Positions 52,356 through 60,493 of a DNA stretch of 64,000 nt are shown here, piece after piece (the stretch's first letter is position 1; every line of letters starts with the position of its first letter). The stretch spans positions 1 to 64,000 of the forward strand of contig CAKVLI010000006.1 of the NCBI GenBank assembly GCA_934757155.1, written 5' to 3'. The translations under genes were made by a program, and so were the position numbers. The stretch is from an uncultured Candidatus Melainabacteria bacterium. GTDB taxonomy: Bacteria; Cyanobacteriota; Vampirovibrionia; Gastranaerophilales; Gastranaerophilaceae. The notes below the pieces were generated by a model that made no database searches, was not told the origin of the DNA, and saw nothing but the letters and a program-made list of their open reading frames with translations.

Positions 52356-55184
52356 ATGAGTGAAAACATTATTTTAAAGGGAGCGAGGGAACACAACCTC
52401 AAGAACGTATCTTTAGAAATTCCGAAAAACCAACTTGTTGTATTCACCGGGGTTTCTGGTTCAGGGAAGAGTTCGCTCGCATTTGATACAATTTTTGCGG
52501 AAGGTCAAAGACGCTATATAGAAAGCCTTTCCACATACGCACGTCAATTTTTGGGACAAATGGATAAACCTGATGTCGACTATATTGACGGACTTACACC
52601 TGCAATTTCTATCGACCAAAAATCTACGAGCAATAACCCTCGTTCAACTGTCGGAACAGTTACAGAGATTTATGATTACTTAAGATTGCTTTACGCAAGA
52701 GTCGGAACTCCTTATTGCCCAAAATGCGGAAAACCGATTAAACCACAGACAATCGATGAAATTGTGAACAGTATTCTCAAACTTCCGGAAGGAACTAAAA
52801 TTCAAATACTCGCACCTTTAGTTAAAGGGAAAAAAGGTGAATATCAGTCACTTTTTGAAGAATTAAAGCAGGAAGGTTTTGTAAGAGTCAAAGTCGACGG
52901 AGAAATTTATAATCTTGACGAAGATGAAATAAAACTTGCAAAAACCAAAACTCACACAATTTCTGTTGTGGTTGACCGTGTTGTGGTCAAAGAAGGTGCA
53001 AAATCAAGAATTGCAGACAGTGTCCAGATTGCACTTCAAAAAGCGGACGGTTTGACTGTAATTGATAAACTTGACGGAGAAGAACTCATTTACAGCGAAA
53101 AGCTCGCCTGTCCTGATTGCAATTTGAGCTTTGAAGAACTTACGCCGAGAATATTTTCATTCAATGCACCTTACGGAGCTTGCGACAAGTGCGGAGGGAT
53201 TGGTGTCGATTTTAAAATTGATCCTGATTTGGTCATTCCTGATAGAACAAAATCTATCAAGGACGGTGCAATTTATCCTTGGAGCAAATCCTCAACCGCG
53301 TATTATGACGACGTTATAAAAGCCGTCAGCCAAGCTTATGATATAGACCTTGAGATTCCGTTTCAAGATTTGCCGGCAGAGCATCAACAAATAATTCTTT
53401 ACGGAAACGATGAAAGAATTCCTATGCGCATAAGAGAGTTCGGCAGCAAAAGATACAGAACCTCTCTGCAAAGATTTATCGGTGTAATTCCGTTTTTGAT
53501 GAAGCATTACAATGTCGACAGCGAATATTGGAAAGCTGAGATTGAAAAATACATGGTCACCACCCCTTGCGAAAAGTGCGGCGGCGCAAGATTAAAACCG
53601 TTCCCGCTTGCAGTTAGAATAAACGGGGTGAATATCCATGAATTCTGCTTGATGCCGATTGATAAGGCTTACGAATTTGTGTCAGAACTCTATCTGACTC
53701 TAAGCGATTTCCAAATGAAAATCGGAAAACAAATCATTGACGAAATCCGTGCAAGACTCAAATTCCTGATTGACGTAGGTTTGTCTTACCTTAATCTTGC
53801 AAGAACCGCAGGAACACTTTCAGGCGGCGAAGCGCAGAGAATTCGACTAGCAACCCAAATCGGAAGCGGACTTTCAGGAGTTTTATATGTACTGGACGAG
53901 CCTTCAATCGGTTTGCACCAGAGGGATAACGACAGATTGATTAAAACCTTGATTAAGCTTAGAAATCTAGGGAACTCGCTTATTGTCGTTGAACACGACG
54001 AAGAAACAATCAGAAATGCTGATTATATTGTAGATATCGGACCAAAAGCAGGTGTAAACGGCGGTAAAATTATCGCACAAGGCGGAGTTAACGATATTAT
54101 AAACGCTCCTAATTCGATTACAGGCAAATATTTGAGCGGAGAATACAATATTCCTATCCCTGAAAAAGTAAGAGAAGGAAACGACAACTACTTGCAAGTA
54201 AGAAACGCTCATCTGAATAACCTGAAAAACCTCGATATTGACATTCCTTTGGGTAAAATCGTGGTTTTAACAGGCGTTTCAGGCTCAGGAAAATCAACTC
54301 TTATGCAGGATTTGATTTATGAATATGCAGTTCATAAATTAAGGAAAAACAAACCTAAACCGCAAGGTGTGGACGAGATTTTGGGATTTGAAAACCTCGA
54401 TAAAATCATTGACATTGATCAATCCCCTATCGGGAGAACTCCAAGGTCAAACCCTGCAACATACACAGACGTATTTACTCATATTAGAGAGCTTTACGCG
54501 AAGACTAACGAAGCCAAAATGCGCGGTTACAAACCCGGAAGATTTAGTTTTAACGTAAAAGGCGGTCGTTGCGAAGCGTGCGGTGGTGACGGCGTTCTTA
54601 AAATCGAAATGAATTTCTTATCCGATGTTTACGTAAAATGTGATGTCTGCAAAGGTCAACGCTATAATAACGAAACCTTGGAGGTTAAATACAAAGGTAA
54701 ATCTATCGCAGATGTTTTGGAAATGAGTGTACAAGAGGCTTATGAATTTTTTGAAAATATTCCGCAGATTGCAAACAAGCTAAAAACACTTGTGGATGTC
54801 GGTTTGGAATACATAAAGCTCGGTCAAAGCGCAACTACTTTATCAGGCGGTGAAGCACAGAGAATAAAGCTTGCATCAGAATTAAACAAGCGCGCGACCG
54901 GAAAAACATTGTATCTGTTGGATGAACCTTCCGTCGGGCTGCATTGGTACGATTTGGATAAGTTGATTAAAATTATTCAACAACTCGCAGATAATGGAAA
55001 TACTATTCTAATTATCGAACACAACCTTGATTTAATCAAAATTGCGGATTACATTATCGACCTCGGACCGGAGGGCGGAAATGCAGGCGGAGAAGTAATT
55101 GCCTGCGGAACTCCAAAAGAGGTTTCTAAAAATCCTAAATCATACACAGGGCAGTATTTGAAACAGTATTTTTCTGATAAATAA
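52356..55184 (+). CDS. uvrA: Excinuclease ABC subunit A
   Basis: 942 aa, full length. First ATPase FTGVSGSGKSSLAFDTIFAEGQRRY, zinc modules CPKCGKP and CEKCGGARL, signature LSGGEAQRIRLATQIGSGLSGVLYVLDEPSIGLH. Second ATPase LTGVSGSGKSTLM, C4 zinc finger GRCEACGGDGVLKIEMNF with CDVCKGQRY, and a second LSGGEAQR. It senses bulky DNA damage in nucleotide-excision repair with UvrB and the nearby UvrC. Confidence 0.98.
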   Translation: MSENIILKGAREHNLKNVSLEIPKNQLVVFTGVSGSGKSSLAFDTIFAEGQRRYIESLSTYARQFLGQMDKPDVDYIDGLTPAISIDQKSTSNNPRSTVGTVTEIYDYLRLLYARVGTPYCPKCGKPIKPQTIDEIVNSILKLPEGTKIQILAPLVKGKKGEYQSLFEELKQEGFVRVKVDGEIYNLDEDEIKLAKTKTHTISVVVDRVVVKEGAKSRIADSVQIALQKADGLTVIDKLDGEELIYSEKLACPDCNLSFEELTPRIFSFNAPYGACDKCGGIGVDFKIDPDLVIPDRTKSIKDGAIYPWSKSSTAYYDDVIKAVSQAYDIDLEIPFQDLPAEHQQIILYGNDERIPMRIREFGSKRYRTSLQRFIGVIPFLMKHYNVDSEYWKAEIEKYMVTTPCEKCGGARLKPFPLAVRINGVNIHEFCLMPIDKAYEFVSELYLTLSDFQMKIGKQIIDEIRARLKFLIDVGLSYLNLARTAGTLSGGEAQRIRLATQIGSGLSGVLYVLDEPSIGLHQRDNDRLIKTLIKLRNLGNSLIVVEHDEETIRNADYIVDIGPKAGVNGGKIIAQGGVNDIINAPNSITGKYLSGEYNIPIPEKVREGNDNYLQVRNAHLNNLKNLDIDIPLGKIVVLTGVSGSGKSTLMQDLIYEYAVHKLRKNKPKPQGVDEILGFENLDKIIDIDQSPIGRTPRSNPATYTDVFTHIRELYAKTNEAKMRGYKPGRFSFNVKGGRCEACGGDGVLKIEMNFLSDVYVKCDVCKGQRYNNETLEVKYKGKSIADVLEMSVQEAYEFFENIPQIANKLKTLVDVGLEYIKLGQSATTLSGGEAQRIKLASELNKRATGKTLYLLDEPSVGLHWYDLDKLIKIIQQLADNGNTILIIEHNLDLIKIADYIIDLGPEGGNAGGEVIACGTPKEVSKNPKSYTGQYLKQYFSDK

Positions 55185-55338
55185 TACAGTTTACGCTATA
55201 TGCACGATGTAGTATTTTAGAAAATGTATTAATATTTTATAGAAATCGGGCGAAGAGTAAACTCTTCAGACTCCCAAATCTGACTTCCTCGGACACGGAC
55301 TTAAAATCAGAAATCATCTAAGGAAGGAGGGTTTGCTT

Positions 55339-55446
55339 ATGATTAGAATATTAGTACTTACGCTTTTGATTCTATTGCAATGCAATAACAAAGAACTAGC
55401 ACTAATGATGATAATCATAATGCTAGTTCTAATCAAAAAGAACTGA
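55339..55446 (+). CDS. Small hydrophobic peptide, candidate membrane toxin
   Basis: 35 aa: two hydrophobic stretches (ILVLTLLILLQ and LALMMIIIMLVLI) separated by CNNKE and ended by KKN. A very strong ribosome site (AAGGAGG) lies 9-10 nt before ATG. The coding region holds a 10-bp inverted repeat, AGAACTAGCA (55392-55401) / TGCTAGTTCT (55421-55430). Such short membrane-inserting peptides are typical of type I toxins. It could alternatively be a leader peptide or a small lipoprotein-like protein. Confidence 0.5.
   Translation: MIRILVLTLLILLQCNNKELALMMIIIMLVLIKKN
55408..55436 (-). promoter_or_regulatory. Candidate antisense promoter inside the small ORF
   Basis: On the minus strand TTGATT (55436-55431), 17 nt, TATCAT (55413-55408). 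Transcription would start near 55401 and run back over the ribosome site of the small ORF, as expected for an RNA antitoxin. Confidence 0.4.
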
Positions 55447-55562
55447 AACTGGGAGTTGAAATAAGTTAATTACCAGTTAACTTATGCCCGATTTCATTTA
55501 TTATTATACCTTATACCTAGAAATTTTTCAATCCGTGCTAAAAATGTTGTATAATGTTTGTC

Positions 55563-57227
55563 ATGAACGACACTTTAAGACAGACAATAAAACTTGTTCC
55601 GGAGCAGCCGGGGTGCTATCTTTATTACGATAAAGACGGCGAAATTATTTATGTCGGCAAAGCTAAAAATTTAAAGAGACGTGTTTACAGCTATTTTCAT
55701 AAACAGCACGAAAATCCTAAAACAACGATTCTGGTATCTCAAATTGAGAAATTGGAGTACATTATAACGGATTCAGAGGTTGAGGCTCTAATCCTTGAAT
55801 CTCATTTAATCAAAAAACATAAGCCAAAGTACAACATTCTGCTAAAAGATGACAAAAAATATCCGTATTTTTTAATTACGGATGAAGATTTCCCGCGTAT
55901 ACAAATTGTGCGCAAGAAAAACCTCAACCCTGACAAAGGCAGATTTTACGGGCCATATACAGATGTCGGCGCGATGTACGCGACTTTGGATTTTCTCAAG
56001 CGTCTTTTCCCGCTAAAACAATGCAAGACTCCGAAGTTTTCCAATCGCCCATGCCTGTATTATCATATCGGTAAGTGCCTTGCACCGTGTCAGGGCAAGG
56101 TTACACCGGAAGAATATCAAAAATTAATCCAACAAGTAGAGCTGTTTTTGAGCGGTAAACAAAAAGAACTTTTGAAGGAAATTCAAGCTCAGATGCAGAA
56201 ATATTCTGACGAGCAACAATTTGAAAAAGCTGCAAAAATGCGTGACAGTTATCTGGACTTGCAAAAAACGCTTGAGCGTCAAAAAGTTGTATACGAAAAC
56301 ACTAAACTTAACGAAGATATTATCGCAGTTTTGTACGAGGACGGAATTCTCGCAATCGTAATTATGATGATAAGAGAAGGCAGATTAATCGACAAAAAAG
56401 ATTTCACATATTTTGTGGACAATATCGATAAGACCGAGTATTTTGAAACCTTCTTTAGGGATTATTACACCGGTTTGAAGTTGAAATTTCCTGATAGAAT
56501 TATCTCCAAAGACCTTGAAGAAGTCGGAGAAAAAGAGCTTTATCAAGATTGGTTGAGAGTTCTTTCCGGCAAAAAAATCACTATAAACTATGGCGGAGGT
56601 AAATATAAAGAGTTATACGAACTTGCACTCAAAAATGCAAGAAATCTTTTAGAAAACGCAAAACTCAAAAAAATGGCACAAATCAGAGATGATTTCAATG
56701 AAGTCGGTTCTTATCTTGCAGAAAAATTACATCTTTCAAACTTCCCTAACAGAATTGAATGCTACGATATTTCACACATTCAAGGCACAAACACTGTTGC
56801 CTCAATGGTCGTTTTCCAAAATGGACTACCTAAAAAATCCGCATACAGAAAGTTTAAAGTCCGCATGACGGAAGGTAAACCTGACGATTTCCTTTCTATG
56901 AAAGAAGTTTTGTCCAGAAGGCTCTCCAGATTAGGCGAACCAAAATGGGAAAAGCCTGACTTGATTATCATAGACGGCGGGAAGGGGCAACTCTCAAGCG
57001 TTATGCAGATTGTAGAAGATATGGGAATAAAAATCGGCAAAGACGGAATTGATTTTGTTTCGCTTGCAAAACGCGAAGAAGAAGTATTTTTACCTCATCA
57101 ATCCAAATCAATACTGCTCCCGAGAGACTCTAACGCACTTTATCTAATCCAAAGAATACGTGACGAAGCGCACCGTTTCGCAATAACGTACCACAGAGAT
57201 TTAAGAAGCAAGGATTTGAAAAAATAA
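55563..57227 (+). CDS. uvrC: Excinuclease ABC subunit C lacking the C-terminal HhH domain
   Basis: 554 aa from ATG 55563; TATAAT (55550-55555) ends 7 nt upstream, so the in-frame ATG at 55554 lies inside the promoter. GIY-YIG nuclease: PGCYLYYDKDGEIIYVGKAKNLKRRV. UVR helix pair: DEQQFEKAAKMRDSYLDLQ. RNase H-like nuclease: IECYDISHIQGTNTVASMVVF, DLIIIDGGKGQLS, DEAHRFAITYHR. The protein stops about ten residues later, so the tandem helix-hairpin-helix domain found at the end of typical UvrC (about 600 aa) is missing. Confidence 0.95.
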   Translation: MNDTLRQTIKLVPEQPGCYLYYDKDGEIIYVGKAKNLKRRVYSYFHKQHENPKTTILVSQIEKLEYIITDSEVEALILESHLIKKHKPKYNILLKDDKKYPYFLITDEDFPRIQIVRKKNLNPDKGRFYGPYTDVGAMYATLDFLKRLFPLKQCKTPKFSNRPCLYYHIGKCLAPCQGKVTPEEYQKLIQQVELFLSGKQKELLKEIQAQMQKYSDEQQFEKAAKMRDSYLDLQKTLERQKVVYENTKLNEDIIAVLYEDGILAIVIMMIREGRLIDKKDFTYFVDNIDKTEYFETFFRDYYTGLKLKFPDRIISKDLEEVGEKELYQDWLRVLSGKKITINYGGGKYKELYELALKNARNLLENAKLKKMAQIRDDFNEVGSYLAEKLHLSNFPNRIECYDISHIQGTNTVASMVVFQNGLPKKSAYRKFKVRMTEGKPDDFLSMKEVLSRRLSRLGEPKWEKPDLIIIDGGKGQLSSVMQIVEDMGIKIGKDGIDFVSLAKREEEVFLPHQSKSILLPRDSNALYLIQRIRDEAHRFAITYHRDLRSKDLKK

Positions 57228-57289
57228 TTCAGTCCGTAATTTCAACAGGAATACGGCATGGTTTGTAAATTAAAAGTAAAAATAAATAT

Positions 57290-57652
57290 TTAAGCATAAT
57301 AATCCAGCCCCTTGTTGGTTTTAATATTTTCAGCCTGAGCCTTTATAGCCCTTGCTCTTGATGCGACATTGTAATCCTGTGATGAAGGATCTGCCGGTGC
57401 AAGCGCAGCTCTGATAACAGTATTGGCATGATTAATTGTTTCATCAGGATTCTTAGGATTCAAGGTTGGCATGCTAATCGGAACATGCCCGCCAACAGGA
57501 ATTCCGTTAGCATCTTTTTCTATGACAATAGCACCTGCGAATGAACCTCCTGCATTTTTGTGCGCCAGTTCATGTGCATAAATCTCATCATATCTTCTTC
57601 TGATAGCTTGTCTTTCGAGATTTCTAAATGTTGAAATAGTCATGCAATCCAT
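57290..57652 (-). CDS. SprA-related putative metalloprotease, minimal form
   Basis: 120 aa. YAHELAHKNAGGSFAGAIVIEKD with GIPVGGHVPI matches the SprA-related/CJM1_0395 family (YAHExAHxxAGG ... YAVGGEV). IRAALAPADPSSQDYNVASRARAI is the second family block. There is no signal peptide, and the protein is close to the bare domain. Substrate unknown. It is transcribed away from pflB. Confidence 0.7.
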   Translation of the reverse strand: MDCMTISTFRNLERQAIRRRYDEIYAHELAHKNAGGSFAGAIVIEKDANGIPVGGHVPISMPTLNPKNPDETINHANTVIRAALAPADPSSQDYNVASRARAIKAQAENIKTNKGLDYYA

Positions 57653-57832
57653 ATTTTAAATCCACATCCCTTTCTAACACTGTTTTCTCATTATACATTT
57701 TTTTGAGATTTTGGCAATAGGTGTAAGGGGGACATTTTTTATTAATTTTCAAGTAATTTTCCAAAACATAGACTGTGTTGCAATTTTCGGAGATTAATTT
57801 TCCGAAAGAATTTTTATAAAATCTTAATAATT

Positions 57833-57875
57833 GTTGTACAAACAACTGTTTTATATTTTATTTTAGCTGTATAAT
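57833..57875 (+). promoter_or_regulatory. pflB promoter and possible operator
   Basis: TATAAT at 57870-57875 with a weak -35 (TGTTTT, 57847-57852). GTTGT-ACAA-ACAAC (57833-57846) abuts the -35 as a small palindrome. Another inverted repeat, TTTCGGA / TCCGAAA, lies at 57785-57807. The leader to ATG 57939 would be about 57 nt. Confidence 0.5.
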
Positions 57876-57938
57876 ATTGTTTAAGAGATGTTAGTAATAG
57901 TAAGTTGCCCTCGTGGTAACGAAGATAAGGAGATTAAA

Positions 57939-60020
57939 ATGTCAGAATTAACATTGGAAAGAGAATCTTCTGCAACTGATTTCGTTGGCGGCAAATGGCA
58001 GTCAGAAATCAACGTAAGAGATTTTATTCAAAAAAACTACACACCTTATGATGGTGACTCCAGCTTTTTGGCAGGTCCTACAGAAGCTACAACTAAATTG
58101 TGGCAAGAATGCTGCGACTTATTCAAGAAAGAACGTGAAAACGGGGGTGTTCTTGACATGGACACAAAAATTGTTTCTACAATCACTTCTCACGCAGCTG
58201 GTTATATTGACAAGAGCTTGGAACAAATCGTTGGTTTACAAACAGATAAACCTCTAAAACGTTCACTCCAACCGTTCGGTGGTATCAGAATGGCTGAAAC
58301 TTCTTGCAAATCTTATGGCTATGAAGTTGACCCTGAAATCACAGAAATTTTCACAAAATACAGAAAAACTCACAACCAAGGCGTTTTCGATTGCTACACT
58401 CCTGAAATGAGAAAAGCTCGTCACGCAGCTATCTTGACAGGTTTGCCTGACGCTTACGGTCGTGGTCGTATCATCGGTGACTACAGAAGAATTGCTCTTT
58501 ATGGTATCGATAGATTGATTGAAGATAAAAAAGAACAACACGCTTCATTAGACGGCGAAATGAGACCTGAAAAAATCCAATTGAAGGAAGAAATCGCTGA
58601 ACAAATCAGAGCATTGCAAGAAATGGCTGAATTGGGTGATGAATACGGTTTCGATATCAGAAAACCTGCTTCAAACGCTAAAGAAGCTATTCAATGGTTA
58701 TACTTCGGTTACTTGTCAGCTGTTAAAGAACAAAACGGTGCAGCTATGTCAATTGGTAGAACTTCTACCTTCTTGGATATCTTCATTGAAAGAGATTTGA
58801 AAAAAGGCTTAATCACTGAAGCACAAGCTCAAGAAATGATTGACCACTTCATTATGAAGTTAAGATTAGTTAAGTTCGCAAGAACTCCTGAATACAATTC
58901 ATTGTTCTCAGGCGACCCTACTTGGGTAACTGAATCAATCGGTGGTGTTGGTATTGACGGTCGTCATATGGTTACTAAAAACTCATTCAGATACCTTCAC
59001 ACTCTTGAAAACTTGGGTACAGCACCTGAACCAAACTTGACAGTATTGTGGTCTAAGAGATTGCCACACGCATTCAAACAATACGCTGCACACATCTCTA
59101 TCACAACTTCATCTATTCAATATGAAAACGATGATTTGATGAGAGTTACTCACGGTGATGATTACGCTATCGCTTGCTGCGTATCTTCAATGGTTGTTGG
59201 GAAGGAAATGCAGTTCTTCGGAGCTCGTGCAAACCTTGCTAAATGCTTGTTGTACGCTATCAACGGTGGTGTTGATGAAAGAATTAAAGAACAAGTTGGT
59301 CCTAAATACAGACCTATCACATCTGAATACCTTGATTTCGATGAAGTTATGTCAAGATATGAAGATATGATGGAATGGTTAGCCGGCTTGTATGTAAATA
59401 CTTTGAACGTAATTCACTACATGCACGACAAATACTGCTATGAAAGATCTCAAATGGCTCTTCATGACAGAGATGTTAAGAGATACTTCGCAACAGGTAT
59501 TGCTGGTCTTTCAGTTGTTGCTGACTCACTTTCTGCAATCAAATATGCAAAAGTTAAAGCAATCCGTGACGAAGACGGTCTTGTTGTTGATTACGAAGTT
59601 GAAGGCGATTACCCTAAATATGGTAACAACGACGACAGAGTTGACCAATTCGCAGTTATGATTGTTAGAAAATTCATGAACATGATTAGAAAACACTATA
59701 CATATAGAAATTCTATTCCTACAATGTCAATCTTAACAATCACTTCAAACGTTGTTTACGGCAAGAAAACCGGTAACACTCCTGACGGAAGAAAAGCCGG
59801 TATTCCTCTAGCTCCTGGTGCTAACCCAATGCACAGACGTGATACTCACGGTGCTGTAGCATCACTTGCATCTGTAGCAAAACTTCCGTTTGAAGATGCT
59901 CAAGACGGTATTTCAAACACCTTCTCTATCATCCCTAATGCGTTAGGTAAAGATGAAGTGTTCATGGGTGATTTGGATATCCAACTTGATTGCGGATGTT
60001 CAGAAGGAAATTGCCAATAA
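57939..60020 (+). CDS. pflB: Pyruvate formate-lyase catalytic subunit without the glycyl-radical domain
   Basis: 693 aa from ATG 57939 (AAGGAG upstream). It matches PflB throughout: [30 protein letters not shown], the catalytic pair Cys413-Cys414 in [24 protein letters not shown], and [23 protein letters not shown]. It ends after [12 protein letters not shown], just before the region that carries the radical Gly in normal 740-760 aa enzymes, and gains a new tail with Cys685, Cys687 and Cys692. The missing domain is encoded by the next gene. It cleaves pyruvate plus CoA to acetyl-CoA and formate only if it assembles with that second chain. Confidence 0.93.
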   Translation: MSELTLERESSATDFVGGKWQSEINVRDFIQKNYTPYDGDSSFLAGPTEATTKLWQECCDLFKKERENGGVLDMDTKIVSTITSHAAGYIDKSLEQIVGLQTDKPLKRSLQPFGGIRMAETSCKSYGYEVDPEITEIFTKYRKTHNQGVFDCYTPEMRKARHAAILTGLPDAYGRGRIIGDYRRIALYGIDRLIEDKKEQHASLDGEMRPEKIQLKEEIAEQIRALQEMAELGDEYGFDIRKPASNAKEAIQWLYFGYLSAVKEQNGAAMSIGRTSTFLDIFIERDLKKGLITEAQAQEMIDHFIMKLRLVKFARTPEYNSLFSGDPTWVTESIGGVGIDGRHMVTKNSFRYLHTLENLGTAPEPNLTVLWSKRLPHAFKQYAAHISITTSSIQYENDDLMRVTHGDDYAIACCVSSMVVGKEMQFFGARANLAKCLLYAINGGVDERIKEQVGPKYRPITSEYLDFDEVMSRYEDMMEWLAGLYVNTLNVIHYMHDKYCYERSQMALHDRDVKRYFATGIAGLSVVADSLSAIKYAKVKAIRDEDGLVVDYEVEGDYPKYGNNDDRVDQFAVMIVRKFMNMIRKHYTYRNSIPTMSILTITSNVVYGKKTGNTPDGRKAGIPLAPGANPMHRRDTHGAVASLASVAKLPFEDAQDGISNTFSIIPNALGKDEVFMGDLDIQLDCGCSEGNCQ

Positions 60021-60100
60021 AAGTTAATAAGTAAATAAGTGAATAGGTTAATAAGTAATTATTTTCCCTATTCGCTTATTAACCTAACTCTTATTAACTT
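60021..60100 (+). repeat. Nested palindrome between pflB and the radical-domain gene
   Basis: AAGTTAATAAG (60021-60031) pairs with CTTATTAACTT (60090-60100); inside, AGGTTAATAAG (60045-60055) pairs with CTTATTAACCT (60075-60085). Both are perfect 11-bp stems. An alternative GAATAGG/CCTATTC pairing is also possible. It may set mRNA stability or the ratio of the two PFL chains. Confidence 0.75.
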
Positions 60101-60118
60101 CAATTGAATAGTTAGTTA

Positions 60119-60142
60119 GTAGGGTGTGCACACCTGCACACC
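60119..60142 (+). repeat. Palindromic repeat, family 1 (GTAGGGTGTGCA variant)
   Basis: Stem GGTGTGCA (60123-60130) / TGCACACC (60135-60142). It differs from the 25061 copy by a C-G to T-A pair change on both sides of the stem. Confidence 0.8.
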
Positions 60143-60164
60143 GAACAAAAAAAGGAATAAAACA

Positions 60165-60434
60165 ATGACAACACAACAAGAAGAAAACTTAATAAATCTT
60201 TTAGACGGTTATGTTGAAAAAGGTGGTCACCACTTAAACGTAAACGTATTTAACAGAGAAACTTTGCTTGATGCACAAGCACACCCTGAAAAATATCCTC
60301 AACTTACAATCAGAGTTTCAGGTTATGCAGTAAACTTCATCAAGCTTACAAAAGAACAACAAGACGATGTTATCTCAAGAACATTCCACTCTTCTTTGGG
60401 TAACGGATGCTCTTGCGAATCTTGCGGTTGCTAA
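60165..60434 (+). CDS. grcA: Stand-alone glycyl-radical subunit completing PFL
   Basis: 89 aa from ATG 60165 (GGA 8 nt upstream; the frame is open 13 codons further without a start signal). [50 protein letters not shown] (radical Gly53) and [15 protein letters not shown] are the exact C-terminal domain of PflB. It resembles GrcA/YfiD, which patches oxygen-cut PFL in E. coli, but here it is the only source of the radical Gly. It ends in a Cys-rich tail (Cys82, 84, 87, 89) like the partner subunit. Confidence 0.93.
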   Translation: MTTQQEENLINLLDGYVEKGGHHLNVNVFNRETLLDAQAHPEKYPQLTIRVSGYAVNFIKLTKEQQDDVISRTFHSSLGNGCSCESCGC

Positions 60435-60456
60435 GATTAATCTGTAAGAATTATTG

Positions 60457-60490
60457 AACTAGGGGGAACGCTAATGCGTTCCCCCTAGTT
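60457..60490 (+). terminator. Terminator after the PFL genes
   Basis: A 15-bp perfect stem AACTAGGGGGAACGC / GCGTTCCCCCTAGTT with a 4-nt loop, then ATTCT. It can also serve the converging subtilase gene. Confidence 0.85.
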
Positions 60491-60493
60491 ATT

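Larger units (their letters stand above)
55242..55495 (+). ncRNA. Structured mRNA of a putative type I toxin-like locus
   Basis: This fills the 55185-55562 gap. GAAATCGGGC (55242-55251) pairs with GCCCGATTTC (55486-55495), closing the RNA end to end. Nested inside, ACTCCCA (55270-55276) pairs with TGGGAGT (55450-55456). CTTCCT (55284-55289) pairs with AGGAAG (55321-55326), which is part of the ribosome site of the small ORF at 55339. ATAAGTTAA/TTAACTTAT forms a 3' hairpin. The layout is that of self-inhibited toxin mRNAs (hok, aapA types). The family is inferred from architecture, not sequence. Confidence 0.5.

Noticed and set aside
57888..57938. N-terminal extension of PflB from ATG 57888
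   Set aside because: AAGGAG stands right before ATG 57939 and PflB homology begins there; the upstream codons lie in the leader after the -10 box.
60126..60164. Longer start of the radical-domain gene at 60126
   Set aside because: The extra 13 codons overlap the repeat hairpin and have no ribosome site, while ATG 60165 has one.
57939..60434. Simple frameshift in a single pflB gene
   Set aside because: The first part ends with a new Cys-rich tail and stop, the spacer is 144 nt with hairpins, and the second part has its own start and extra N-terminal residues; a sequencing frameshift would not produce this.
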